DNA of 64,000 nt from CAYSZB01 sp964435475 (lineage in GTDB: Bacteria; Chloroflexota; Anaerolineae; Anaerolineales; Anaerolineaceae). Shown here in pieces: positions 25,511-34,252 of the stretch. The stretch's first letter is position 1, and every line of letters begins with the position of its first letter. Location: positions 1 to 64,000 of the forward strand of contig CAYSZB010000006.1 in assembly GCA_964435475.1 (NCBI GenBank), written 5' to 3'. Made by a program: the position numbers and the translations under genes. Below the pieces are notes generated by a model. That model had not been told where the DNA came from. It saw only the letters and a program-made list of their open reading frames with translations, and searched no databases.

Positions 25511-27205
25511 TTGAAACCACCAATTGTTGCCCTGTTATTTGATGTGGGAGGTACCCTGCGCTTTTCAAAGCCTGACCGGGACCTGAGGTTGGCTGCCTTG
25601 ACCCAATTAAAGGACCTGATCAGCTGGGAAGGATCCCTGGATGAACTTGAAGCATTCCTTGCCTCAGGCGAAGAAAATTATCGCCGGGATTGCCGTCGCA
25701 CGCTGATCGAAGCCAGTGAAGCAGATTTGTGGAGCCAATACATGCTGCCCGGTCATCTCCAAGACTGGTGTGTGGAGCATGCGATCGAACTCAATCAACT
25801 GTGGCGAAACCGCCGCCGGCGCTGCCTTTTTCCCGAGGTCGTTGCCGTCATGAACCGCTTATCTGAAAACGGGTACACCCTGGGGATCATCAGCAACACC
25901 ACCTCCTCAGTCGAAGTGCCAGCCCTTTTGGAAGAAAATGCCCTTTCTGCCAGCATACATGAGGTGATCCTCTCCACTTCCTTTGGCAGGCGCAAACCGC
26001 ACCCCTCCCTCTTTCTGAAGGCAGCCCGGTCGCTTGGCCTGAACCCGCAAAACTGTGCCTATATCGGCAATGACCCGACCCGTGACCTGGTTGGTGCCCG
26101 CCAGGCAGGTTTTGGACCGGTCTACCTGCGGCGTTCTTTCAGCAACCGCCAGGAAGACATTGACCTTGAAGACAACCCGCAACGCGCCCTTCCAGGCATG
26201 CAGCCGGACGGATGGATCGAATCACTTGAAGAACTGCTGGATATCTTCCCGTCCTGCCCCCCCAATCCCGGCTTTGTGGCCGATAAACCGCTCTACGACC
26301 TGGCTTTTTCGACCATGTGGGGCGTAGATCAGGCCATGCCCTTCGCTGACACCTTCACCGCAGGACAAAAGATCGGCTTCAGCCGCTTTGAACTCAATCA
26401 CAAGGTGTCTCCCAGCCTGCTCAATGCCTATGATCATGACCGTTTCTACATTGCGACCGTCCACGAACCCTGCCCGGCAGAAGCCGGCTATGATGAACTG
26501 AAATCAACCGACATTGCCATCTCAAGCCTGGATGACGGGCGGCGCATACAGGCACTGGACATGGTCAAACGCTCTATCGAACTGGCCGCCAGCCTGGGCT
26601 CCCGCTCGGTGGTGATCCACCCCGGGGCGATCGTCTGCGAAAAGACTCGCGACTACCACCTGCGTGATCTGTACCAGGCAGGGCAACGTTTTTCGCCGGC
26701 TTACCAGGACCTGTTAGAGGAGACCATTACCGACCGCCAGAAACATATCCAGCCCCACCTGGAAATGGTCATTCAGAGCCTGCAGGAATTGATAAGCTTT
26801 ACCCGCGGCAGCGGCGTCAGCCTGGGCATTGAAAATCGTTATCGCTATTATGACATCCCCCTGCCGGATGAGATGGCGCTTTTGCTTAACTTGTGCCATG
26901 AAGAGTGGTTCGGTTTCCAATATGATGTCGGGCACGCGCAGGCACTCAGCCTGCTGGGTTTTGTTGATCATTTTGAATGGCTGGAACGTTTTGGTAAGCG
27001 CATGATCGGTGTGCACCTGCACGATGTACGCGGCCTGACCGATCACCAGGTGCCTGGAAAAGGCGCAGTGGATTTTGCGCGTATTGCACCCTATATCCCT
27101 ATCCAGGCACAACGCACCCTGGAGATTGGGCCTCATGCCACTTTAGCTGAAGTTACCCGGGGTTTGGAAGTGTTGACTGCCAGTGGGTGCATTGAAAGAA
27201 TTTAA
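25511..27205 (+). CDS. HAD - sugar isomerase/epimerase (TIM-barrel) fusion, copy 1
   Basis: 564 residues. Residues 1-245 form a HAD domain: motif I LFDVGGTL, motif II IISN, motif III GRRKPHPSLF, motif IV YIGNDPTRD (Asn for the first Asp). Residues from about 257 form an AP-endonuclease-2-type TIM barrel with metal-ligand segments GIENRYRYY, QYDVGHAQ, GVHLHDVRG and LEIGP. A chain combining a phosphate-removing or transferring domain with an isomerase suggests consecutive steps on one substrate. The start is TTG with AAAGG 10 bases upstream. The substrate is unknown; a cyclitol or sugar phosphate is inferred. Confidence 0.82.
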   Translation: MKPPIVALLFDVGGTLRFSKPDRDLRLAALTQLKDLISWEGSLDELEAFLASGEENYRRDCRRTLIEASEADLWSQYMLPGHLQDWCVEHAIELNQLWRNRRRRCLFPEVVAVMNRLSENGYTLGIISNTTSSVEVPALLEENALSASIHEVILSTSFGRRKPHPSLFLKAARSLGLNPQNCAYIGNDPTRDLVGARQAGFGPVYLRRSFSNRQEDIDLEDNPQRALPGMQPDGWIESLEELLDIFPSCPPNPGFVADKPLYDLAFSTMWGVDQAMPFADTFTAGQKIGFSRFELNHKVSPSLLNAYDHDRFYIATVHEPCPAEAGYDELKSTDIAISSLDDGRRIQALDMVKRSIELAASLGSRSVVIHPGAIVCEKTRDYHLRDLYQAGQRFSPAYQDLLEETITDRQKHIQPHLEMVIQSLQELISFTRGSGVSLGIENRYRYYDIPLPDEMALLLNLCHEEWFGFQYDVGHAQALSLLGFVDHFEWLERFGKRMIGVHLHDVRGLTDHQVPGKGAVDFARIAPYIPIQAQRTLEIGPHATLAEVTRGLEVLTASGCIERI

Positions 27206-27227
27206 CCGAAGAGGTATTTAATTACTC

Positions 27228-28910
27228 ATGACATTATCCGTAGAGAAGCATATTAAAGCCATCCTGTTTGACATCGGCGGTACGCTGGTGCAAAAGCAGG
27301 ATCACGGCTATCGCGATCTGGCTGTGATCCAGCAGATGGTTACATTGTTGGACGCCAACTGTACACCTGAAGAACTGGTCGATACTATCCAGGCAGGACA
27401 GGCTGCATATCGCACCTGGCAGAGGCATTCATTTATTGAGTTGGCAGCCGAAGAAAAATGGACGCGTTTTTTGCTGGCTGATTACCCCACCGAGATCGTA
27501 CGTACACTTGCCCCCCAACTGCAGGATCTATGGCGTCAATCACGCGGCAAACGCTGGCTGGCACCCCATGCCCGCCAGACCCTCAAAGAACTGAGAAACC
27601 GCGGTTACATCCTGGCAACTGTCAGTCACACCACGCCCCAATTCTTGAATGAGCTTGGAGCCGCCGATCTTTTCCAGGCTCGCCTGCACGCTGCCCGCTT
27701 TGGCAAACGCAAGCCCCATCCCGCCATTTTCCTGGCAGCTGCCCGGGAATGCGGCGTGAAACCCGCTGAGTGTGCTTTTGTCGGTGATCGCCTGTCGCGC
27801 GATGTCATCGGATCTCGTGAGGCAGGGCTGGGTGCGGTGATCCTCGTGCAGAATGAGTTTTCGACCCGCGAGTTTGAACCCTGCCCGATGCAGGCAGACC
27901 TGGTCATCCCTGATATCGCCTTCCTGCTGGATCATTTCAAGACTGTGCCCCAAGGCCCGAGCCAATCAATAGCGATCGAATCCCCGCCAGCCCTTTATGA
28001 TGGTGCCCTATCAACCCTCAACTGGGATCCCAACAGGTCCAGTCTGAATGCCTTCCTTGAGGCAGGTCGCGAAATGGGCTTTGCCCGATTTGAATTGAAC
28101 CATCAGATCCCGCCAGAGGTCTTTGAGCAGATTGATCTCAACCGGTTTCATTTCGGCAGCCTGCATAACCCCTGCCCGGCAGCCCCACCCATGAAGGTCC
28201 TGGAAAGCGAGGACCGCCTGCTGACCTCTTTGGATGAAAACCTGCGACACTCCGCCATTGATGTGCTTAAAAATACCATTGAGACTGGATACCGTCTCGG
28301 TGCCCGCTCCATCGTGATCCACTCCGGTTGGGTCAAGGGTGATGACAGCCTGGACCGCCAGCTGCGTGAACTTTTTAAGGCTGGTCAGATGTTCACGTCC
28401 GAATATGAAGACCTCAAGCGCCGGTTGGTCAGTGACCGCTGTGAGCGCGGCAAACCGCATCTTGAGCGCCTCATAAAAAGCCTGGATGAGATCTTTGCAT
28501 TTGCCGCTCATACCGACCTTCTGCTGGGTATCGAAAACCTGATGCATTATTATGAACTGCCTGGTTTTGATGAAATGCAGGTTCTGTTACAGACCTTCAC
28601 CCAGCCGAACATTGGCTGGCAGCTGGATGTTGGTCACCTGCAGATCCACCAGAACCTTGGATTGGAGTCGATGCAGCGCTGGCTGGATCAGTTTGGTGAG
28701 CGACTGGTGGGCATTCACCACCATGATGTCATTGGGATCGACGACCACCTGCATCCGGGATGCGGCAGTGTGAATTTTGCTGCCATTGCGGCAAAGATTC
28801 GTCCCCAAACCCAGGTCACACTGGAAGTTAAACCACAGGTAACATCAGAACAGATCAAAATCGGACTGCAATTCCTGGTTGAGCAGGGTTGTATTGCCAG
28901 GCTCGATTAA
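27228..28910 (+). CDS. HAD - sugar isomerase/epimerase (TIM-barrel) fusion, copy 2
   Basis: 560 residues, same architecture as the gene before and clearly its paralogue. HAD domain: motif I LFDIGGTL, motif III GKRKPHPAIF, motif IV FVGDRLSRD (intact, unlike copy 1). TIM barrel from about residue 257: FELNHQIPPEV, GIENLMHYY, QLDVGHLQ, GIHHHDVIG, LEVKP. Retention of both domains in two diverged copies argues that the fusion is functional. GAAGAGG lies before the ATG. It probably acts on an isomer of the copy-1 substrate. Confidence 0.82.
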   Translation: MTLSVEKHIKAILFDIGGTLVQKQDHGYRDLAVIQQMVTLLDANCTPEELVDTIQAGQAAYRTWQRHSFIELAAEEKWTRFLLADYPTEIVRTLAPQLQDLWRQSRGKRWLAPHARQTLKELRNRGYILATVSHTTPQFLNELGAADLFQARLHAARFGKRKPHPAIFLAAARECGVKPAECAFVGDRLSRDVIGSREAGLGAVILVQNEFSTREFEPCPMQADLVIPDIAFLLDHFKTVPQGPSQSIAIESPPALYDGALSTLNWDPNRSSLNAFLEAGREMGFARFELNHQIPPEVFEQIDLNRFHFGSLHNPCPAAPPMKVLESEDRLLTSLDENLRHSAIDVLKNTIETGYRLGARSIVIHSGWVKGDDSLDRQLRELFKAGQMFTSEYEDLKRRLVSDRCERGKPHLERLIKSLDEIFAFAAHTDLLLGIENLMHYYELPGFDEMQVLLQTFTQPNIGWQLDVGHLQIHQNLGLESMQRWLDQFGERLVGIHHHDVIGIDDHLHPGCGSVNFAAIAAKIRPQTQVTLEVKPQVTSEQIKIGLQFLVEQGCIARLD

Positions 28911-28928
28911 TTATCAAGGGAGATAAAC

Positions 28929-29549
28929 ATGTTAAAGATATTCAAGAAAAGACGTAACGTTTTCATCCAGTTGTTGCACGACCAGGCCTCGCTTACCCTC
29001 GAGGGCATGGATGTGCTGGTAGCCTATTTAACCAAACCTGAGCAGGAACTGGCGGATAAATTAAGGATGAAGGAGAAAGAGGCTGATGAAGCCCGCCGCA
29101 TCCTGATCGACCAGCTGAACCGCACCTTTATCACCCCCTTTGACCGTGAGGACATCTTTGCCCTGTCCCGTGCTGTGGATGACGTGATCGATTATGCCTA
29201 CAGCACCATGAGCGAGATCGTGGTATTGAAGGTCAACCCGACCGAGTACATGGTCAACATTGCCTCCCTGCTGCGGGATGGCGCTTCTGAACTGCGCGCA
29301 GCGATCAAATGCCTTCAGGAGCACCCCCAGGTTGCCTCTGAACATGCCCAGAGGGCCAAATCGATGGAAAATAAGGTGGAAAAGATCTACCGCGAGGCAT
29401 TGGCAGACATGTTCAAGGATGTCAGTGATGTCAAGAAGGTGGTCAAGGTCCTGAAACTGCGTGAAGTGTACCGCCACCTGAGCAACGCTGCCGATCGGGG
29501 TGATGAAGCGGCCAACATTATTGCTGATATTGTAGTGAAATCTACTTAA
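28929..29549 (+). CDS. DUF47 / PhoU-like PiT accessory protein
   Basis: 206 residues, all-helical, DUF47 family. It begins LKIFKKRRNVFIQLLHDQA and contains the FDREDIFALSRAVDDVIDY segment characteristic of the family. DUF47 proteins are encoded next to PiT transporters and are thought to control them. GGGAGA precedes the ATG, 18 bases after the HAD-TIM gene, and the phosphate transporter follows 9 bases later. Its place at the end of a HAD/kinase cluster suggests coordination of phosphate released in the cell. Confidence 0.88.
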   Translation: MLKIFKKRRNVFIQLLHDQASLTLEGMDVLVAYLTKPEQELADKLRMKEKEADEARRILIDQLNRTFITPFDREDIFALSRAVDDVIDYAYSTMSEIVVLKVNPTEYMVNIASLLRDGASELRAAIKCLQEHPQVASEHAQRAKSMENKVEKIYREALADMFKDVSDVKKVVKVLKLREVYRHLSNAADRGDEAANIIADIVVKST

Positions 29550-29558
29550 GGTCGATTT

Positions 29559-30563
29559 ATGTCTGCTACACTGATCATCCTGGTCATCCTTGCCCTGGCA
29601 TTTGACTTTCTAAACGGCGTGCACGATTCTTCCAACATTGTTGCCACCATGATCTCATCGCGCGCCATGGGCCCACGTGCCGCACTTGCAATGACCACCA
29701 TTGCCACCCTCGCCGGTCCGTTTATCTTTGGTGTGGCAGTTGCCAACACCATAGGCAACGACATCGCCAACTCAGATGCCATCAATATGCTGGTGATCAT
29801 TGCTGCCCTGTCCAGTGCCATCGCCTGGAATATCCTGACCTGGCTTCTGGGTTTACCCAGCAGTTCTTCACATGCCCTGATCGGTGGTTTGCTGGGTGCA
29901 GTAGTGGTTGGCGCAGGTTTCAAAGCCATCATCCTGTCCGGGATTCTCAAGGTCGTCATAGTTCTTTTTGTTTCACCCGTGGTGGGTTTTGTGGCAGGCA
30001 TGCTGATCGCAAACCTAATCTACCTCATCTCCTGGCGAGCTACTCCCCGCATCAACACCACCTTCAAGCGCCTCCAGGTCATCACCTCACTGGGCCTGGC
30101 ATTGAGTCATGGCACCAATGACGCCCAGAAGACCATGGGCATCATTACCCTGGGGTTGGTGATCAGCAAGATCCTCCCCACCTTTGAGGTGCCCTTCTGG
30201 GTCATGGCAGCCTGTGCCAGCGCCATTGCCCTCGGCACTTCGGTTGGTGGCTGGCAGTTGATCAAGACCCTGGGTTCAAAATTCTACAAGATCCGCCCGG
30301 TGCATGGGCTGGCATCCCAGCTCACCTCAGCTGCGGTCATCCTGGTCGCCTCGCTTGTTGGCGGTCCGGTCAGCACTACCCAGGTGGTCAGCACAGCGAT
30401 CATGGGAGTGGGGGCTGCCGAACGGTTAAGTAAGGTGCGTTGGAAAGTTGCCGCTGATATTGGGGTGGCCTGGTTGGTCACCATTCCTGCGACTGCTCTG
30501 CTGGCTGGGGTGATCTATTGGCTGATCGCCATCGCAGTACCTTTTATTATCAACTCTTTATAA
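29559..30563 (+). CDS. pit: Inorganic phosphate transporter, PiT family
   Basis: 334 residues, about 10 membrane helices. Two copies of the family signature are seen: FDFLNGVHDSSNIVATMI at the N-terminus and LALSHGTNDAQKTMGI about residue 180, the inverted halves of a PiT carrier. It moves phosphate with cations across the membrane, normally inward, though export has been proposed for some members. Tight spacing to the DUF47 gene and the upstream HAD genes suggests it balances phosphate generated from organophosphates. No promoter of its own is seen. Confidence 0.9.
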   Translation: MSATLIILVILALAFDFLNGVHDSSNIVATMISSRAMGPRAALAMTTIATLAGPFIFGVAVANTIGNDIANSDAINMLVIIAALSSAIAWNILTWLLGLPSSSSHALIGGLLGAVVVGAGFKAIILSGILKVVIVLFVSPVVGFVAGMLIANLIYLISWRATPRINTTFKRLQVITSLGLALSHGTNDAQKTMGIITLGLVISKILPTFEVPFWVMAACASAIALGTSVGGWQLIKTLGSKFYKIRPVHGLASQLTSAAVILVASLVGGPVSTTQVVSTAIMGVGAAERLSKVRWKVAADIGVAWLVTIPATALLAGVIYWLIAIAVPFIINSL

Positions 30564-30573
30564 TGGAGCTCAC

Positions 30574-31470
30574 ATGACAGAACTAACCAGATCATACGGC
30601 GCGATCTTTGCCGGTAACTATACCAAAGATACTATTATCACACCCAACGGCACCAGCTATGTCGATGGCGGTGGTATGAACTACGCTGCCAGCGTCGCCC
30701 ACCGCCTGGGAATCCATGCCGCTGTGGTGACCCGCCTGGCTGAAGAAGATCAGCATGTCGTGGAGGATATCCGGGACAGAAGTATCGATTGTTTTCCGTT
30801 TTTTTCGCCCTCTTCGACCCTGATGACTCTTGAGTACAAGACCCACGAAGTGGACAAACGCAATCTTTATGTCAAAGGCGTGGCAGGAACCATCCAGCCC
30901 GAACACCTGGCCGGTTTGCAGGCTCGCGCCATCGCCGTCAGTCCCAGCCTGAGGGGAGAAGTGCAGCCCGATTTCTTTAAAGTTCTGCGTGATTCCCGCC
31001 CGGGGGTATTACTTTCAGCCGACATGCAGGGCTTTGCCCGCGTCCTGCATGGTGAATCCCTGTGTTACGAAACCTGGCCTGAGATGGAACAGGTCCTGCC
31101 CAACTTGGACATCGTCAAGACCGATGCGGTGGAGGCCTACCACCTGACTGGCGAGACAGATATCGAGAAAGCGGCTGCCATCCTGGCGTCCTGTGGAGCA
31201 CGTGAGATCATCCTCACCCACAGTGAAGGGTTGCTGGTGCATGCCGGGGGAAAATTCCATCATTTTCGCTGGTTCTCCAGGACGATGCTCGGGCGTAGCG
31301 GACGCGGCGATACCTGTATGGGTTCCTATGTGGCCAAACGCTTGAGCCTGCCGCCTGAAGAAGCAGGCAAGTGGTCAGCCGCAGCCACCAGCCTGAAAAT
31401 GGAACGAGTGGGTGTCTTTGATCGCTCGATTTCAGAGGTCGAGGAACTGATCGCCCTGCATTATGCCTGA
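30574..31470 (+). CDS. PfkB-family kinase related to Thermotoga TM0415 (possible inositol kinase)
   Basis: 298 residues of the ribokinase/PfkB family. The C-terminal active-site motif is GRSGRGDTCMGSY with the catalytic Asp; VLLSADMQGFARV and AAATSLKM also match my recollection of T. maritima TM0415, a kinase encoded inside the TM0412-TM0416 inositol cluster. That link joins this cluster to the iol genes in region 1. It may phosphorylate an inositol or inosose. GGAG lies before the ATG; the next gene overlaps by 8 bases. Confidence 0.78.
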   Translation: MTELTRSYGAIFAGNYTKDTIITPNGTSYVDGGGMNYAASVAHRLGIHAAVVTRLAEEDQHVVEDIRDRSIDCFPFFSPSSTLMTLEYKTHEVDKRNLYVKGVAGTIQPEHLAGLQARAIAVSPSLRGEVQPDFFKVLRDSRPGVLLSADMQGFARVLHGESLCYETWPEMEQVLPNLDIVKTDAVEAYHLTGETDIEKAAAILASCGAREIILTHSEGLLVHAGGKFHHFRWFSRTMLGRSGRGDTCMGSYVAKRLSLPPEEAGKWSAAATSLKMERVGVFDRSISEVEELIALHYA

Positions 31471-32323
31471 TCTGCGCTTTACCGTCAGCCAGGCTTGGCA
31501 AAATTGGTCTGCCCGCCGCGCATTACATACCTATCACCGCACCTGGCAGCAAATTATTGCAGAATTTCAAGGTAACCAGGGAGCGGATGCCTTTTGGTTG
31601 ACCCATTCCGCCAACTACCTGCTGCGTACCGGCGGTGTGCACTGGGCTCTCGATCCCTTTTCGCTGGTCACTCGTCTTGGCCAGGGAAAACAGCCCGATT
31701 TTGCTAAAGACCTGGCCTGCCTTGACCTGGTGGTTCTCTCACACATCCATGCTGACCATTTTGACCCTATATTACTGTCTGCGCTCAGTAGTCTTGCCCT
31801 GACCTGGGTGGTGCCTGAATTCATGGTCAGTCACCTGTCCAGCCTGTGCGACCTGTCTGCCCGGCGGATCATCATCCCCCATCCAGGCGAGCCTCTCAGA
31901 TTTGGAAATCTAACCCTGACCCCCTTTGAAGGGCTGCATTTTCACGGCCGGCACGGGGTGCCAGAGATGGGCTACCTGGTCGAATTTGGTCCTCAACGCT
32001 GGCTTTTTCCGGGTGATACCCGTACCTTTGACCATGCCAGCTTGCCCGGTTTTGGTCAATTGGATGGTTTGCTGGCCCACTGCTGGCTGGGCAAGAAAGC
32101 TGCCCTCTTTCCCAGGGCTGATAAACTGGCTGAGTTTACCGAATTTTATAAGGCGTTTAACCCCCAAAAGATGGTAATTTCTCACCTCTATGAATGGGGC
32201 AGGGACGCGCGGGACCTATGGACCATGCGGCATTTCCGCCTGGTTAAAAACCGCTTGCAGGCGTCTGGATATCAGGGTGCAGTGATCCCCGCCCGCACCG
32301 GTTCCTGTATTCAGTTCGATTGA
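31463..32323 (+). CDS. Metallo-beta-lactamase-fold hydrolase, UlaG-like
   Basis: 286 residues. The metal-binding signature is LSHIHADHFD (HxHxDH), preceded by WLTHSANYLLRTGGVHWALD, and further ligands lie in HFHGRHG, FPGDTR and ISHLYEW. The fold and the SHIHADH variant resemble UlaG-type lactonases and related phosphodiesterases. It overlaps the kinase gene by 8 bases and ends the plus-strand cluster. It could open a lactone or cleave a cyclic phosphodiester, either of which fits a sugar-phosphate pathway. Neither is shown. Confidence 0.78.
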   Translation: MPDLRFTVSQAWQNWSARRALHTYHRTWQQIIAEFQGNQGADAFWLTHSANYLLRTGGVHWALDPFSLVTRLGQGKQPDFAKDLACLDLVVLSHIHADHFDPILLSALSSLALTWVVPEFMVSHLSSLCDLSARRIIIPHPGEPLRFGNLTLTPFEGLHFHGRHGVPEMGYLVEFGPQRWLFPGDTRTFDHASLPGFGQLDGLLAHCWLGKKAALFPRADKLAEFTEFYKAFNPQKMVISHLYEWGRDARDLWTMRHFRLVKNRLQASGYQGAVIPARTGSCIQFD

Positions 32324-32330
32324 TTTAATG

Positions 32331-33398
32331 TCAGGGCTGGATGATCACCTTGATCGCCCCACCGCTGTATTGGCTGATCAATTCCATGGCTTGACCCACC
32401 CCACCCAACAGCAGACGATGGGTGATCAATGAAGCAACATCGACAACCCCATCCGCCAGCATCTGGATCGTGCGCGGGTAGGTATGTTTCATGCGCCGTA
32501 CCAGTATGATCGTCAAGCCCTTACGCCGCACTGTCGTGGCGTTAAAGGACAGGCTGTCACTGGCAGGGATTCCGATCAGGATCACCTTGCCGCCGATGCG
32601 CACCATTTCCGCTGCCTGCTCTGGCGTATCATCACTGCCCGCGGCTTCAAAGACCAGGTCCACTCCCCGTCCACCTGTGCGCTGCTGGATAACCTCGACC
32701 GGATTCTGGGTGAGCGGGTCGATCACCTCGTCTGCAACCTTTGAAAGCACAAAATCCCTGCGGTATGCCAGGGGTTCACTGACATAGACCCGCCTGGCAC
32801 CGGACAGGCGCGCCACCATGGCGGTCAGGATACCGATCGGGCCCGCCCCCAGCACCGCCACACTGTCTCCCGGCTTGATATGCGACAGGTTAACCGCATG
32901 CAGCGCCACACCCAGCGGTTCGAGCATGGCCCCTGCTTCGGCGCTGATCCCCGCTGGCAGAGGGAAGCAGTTGGCTGCCGGCATGACACAGAACTCCGAG
33001 AACACCCCATCGATCGGAGGCGTCCCACAGAAACGCACATTAGGGCAGAGGTTGGGGTGCCCCATCCGGCACGGCTCACACTCTCCACAGGAGATGGCCG
33101 GCTCTACGGCGACCAGCTGGCCAATGGACAGCTCCTCTACGCCAGCTCCCAGGCGGGCAATGGTTGCCGAGAACTCATGTCCCATGACGATCGGTTGGCT
33201 GACCACCTGGTTGCCGATACGCCCCTCGGTGTAATAGTGTACATCCGAGCCGCACACACCCACCGCAGCCACTTTCAACAGCACTTCTCCGGGACCAGGT
33301 TGCGGAACCGCTCGAGTCTCAAGGCGCACATCGCGGATACCGTGCAGTACCGATACCTGCATGGTTGAGGGAATATTGGTAAATTGCTTGGGTTTCAT
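32331..33398 (-). CDS. Sorbitol/xylitol-type zinc dehydrogenase (MDR family)
   Basis: 355 residues. Catalytic zinc residues in VGVCGSDVHYY and GHEFSA, structural zinc cysteines CGECEPCRMGHPNLC, nucleotide loop VLGAGPIG. The HYY sequence after GSDVH is usual in sorbitol and xylitol dehydrogenases. AGGAG is 8 bases before the ATG at 33398; longer frames upstream lack support. It converges on the metallo-hydrolase gene with only 7 bases between the stops. The likely reaction is NAD-dependent oxidation of a polyol to a keto sugar. Confidence 0.82.
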   Translation of the reverse strand: MKPKQFTNIPSTMQVSVLHGIRDVRLETRAVPQPGPGEVLLKVAAVGVCGSDVHYYTEGRIGNQVVSQPIVMGHEFSATIARLGAGVEELSIGQLVAVEPAISCGECEPCRMGHPNLCPNVRFCGTPPIDGVFSEFCVMPAANCFPLPAGISAEAGAMLEPLGVALHAVNLSHIKPGDSVAVLGAGPIGILTAMVARLSGARRVYVSEPLAYRRDFVLSKVADEVIDPLTQNPVEVIQQRTGGRGVDLVFEAAGSDDTPEQAAEMVRIGGKVILIGIPASDSLSFNATTVRRKGLTIILVRRMKHTYPRTIQMLADGVVDVASLITHRLLLGGVGQAMELISQYSGGAIKVIIQP

Positions 33399-33565
33399 GT
33401 GTTCACTCCTGCTTAACACCACAATTGGTGGCATTTTCTTGGTAAATGGTTTGGCTCGGTACATTAAGTAATGTAAATTATAACCTTTCAAATGCAGGCC
33501 TGAGATCTGATGAATCAAAACAAATTGGCTATAATTAACCAACCAACATGATTTAGGAGATACAC

Positions 33566-34147
33566 ATGAACGTCCACTTGATCATCGATCACCCCTGGCC
33601 TGGCAGCTTTAATTATGCCGTGCTGCATGCATTCACTGCAGGTCTGCAGGATGCCGGCCACAGCACAGATGCACTGGACCTGAACCAGGACAGGTTTAAC
33701 CCCGTAATTTCGGAGGCTGAACTGGCTGGGTATTCCCAGGGCGTCAGCCTCGACCCGAAGATCAAGTCCTACCAGCAGCGCTTGTCCGCCTGCGACCACC
33801 TGGTATTGATCTTCCCCATCTGGTGGAACGTCATGCCCGCCCGCTTGAAAGGCTGGATGGACAAGGTGCTCCTGCCCGGTTTCGCCTTCACCACCGACCA
33901 GGTACCCCAACCCCTGTTGGGGCATATTAAAGGTGCTACCGTGCTGACCACCACTGGCACCCCCGACGCCTACCACCATGAAACCTATCACGACGCACTG
34001 AAGTGGGTACTGTGCACTGGAACCCTCGAGTTCTGCGGTATCCAGCCTGTCAATTGGTTGAACTTCGGCGACACCGGTTTTGCTGAGCGCGCCAAACACG
34101 AGGAGTGGTTGCAGTTTGTCAGGAGCTATGCAGCCAACCTGGCCTGA
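33566..34147 (+). CDS. Flavodoxin-fold NAD(P)H:quinone oxidoreductase
   Basis: 193 residues of the NQO1/KefF/MdaB family: DHPWPGSFNYAVLHAF at the start, HLVLIFPIWWNVMPARLKGWMDKVLLPGFAF in the middle and the C-terminal ending typical of these enzymes. The protein binds FMN or FAD and reduces quinones or azo compounds with NAD(P)H in the cytosol. AGGAGA precedes the ATG. A TATAAT sits about 30 bases upstream without a clear -35. It is divergent from the polyol dehydrogenase, and a functional link to it is not evident. Confidence 0.82.
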   Translation: MNVHLIIDHPWPGSFNYAVLHAFTAGLQDAGHSTDALDLNQDRFNPVISEAELAGYSQGVSLDPKIKSYQQRLSACDHLVLIFPIWWNVMPARLKGWMDKVLLPGFAFTTDQVPQPLLGHIKGATVLTTTGTPDAYHHETYHDALKWVLCTGTLEFCGIQPVNWLNFGDTGFAERAKHEEWLQFVRSYAANLA

Positions 34148-34209
34148 ATTTTCCGTCCCACTCAATTTTGTTATCAGGGTCCAATATTTGTTTGTTCTTG
34201 ACAGAGATC

Positions 34210-34228
34210 TTCACTGTTATACAGTGAA
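34210..34228. terminator. Small hairpin between convergent genes
   Basis: TTCACTGT-TAT-ACAGTGAA, a perfect 8-bp stem with a 3-base loop, lies between the convergent quinone reductase and nag genes and is flanked by AAAATAAAAT. It may terminate transcription, but the run does not fit either direction perfectly. Confidence 0.4.
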
Positions 34229-34252
34229 AAATAAAATGGCTATACGCAGTTA

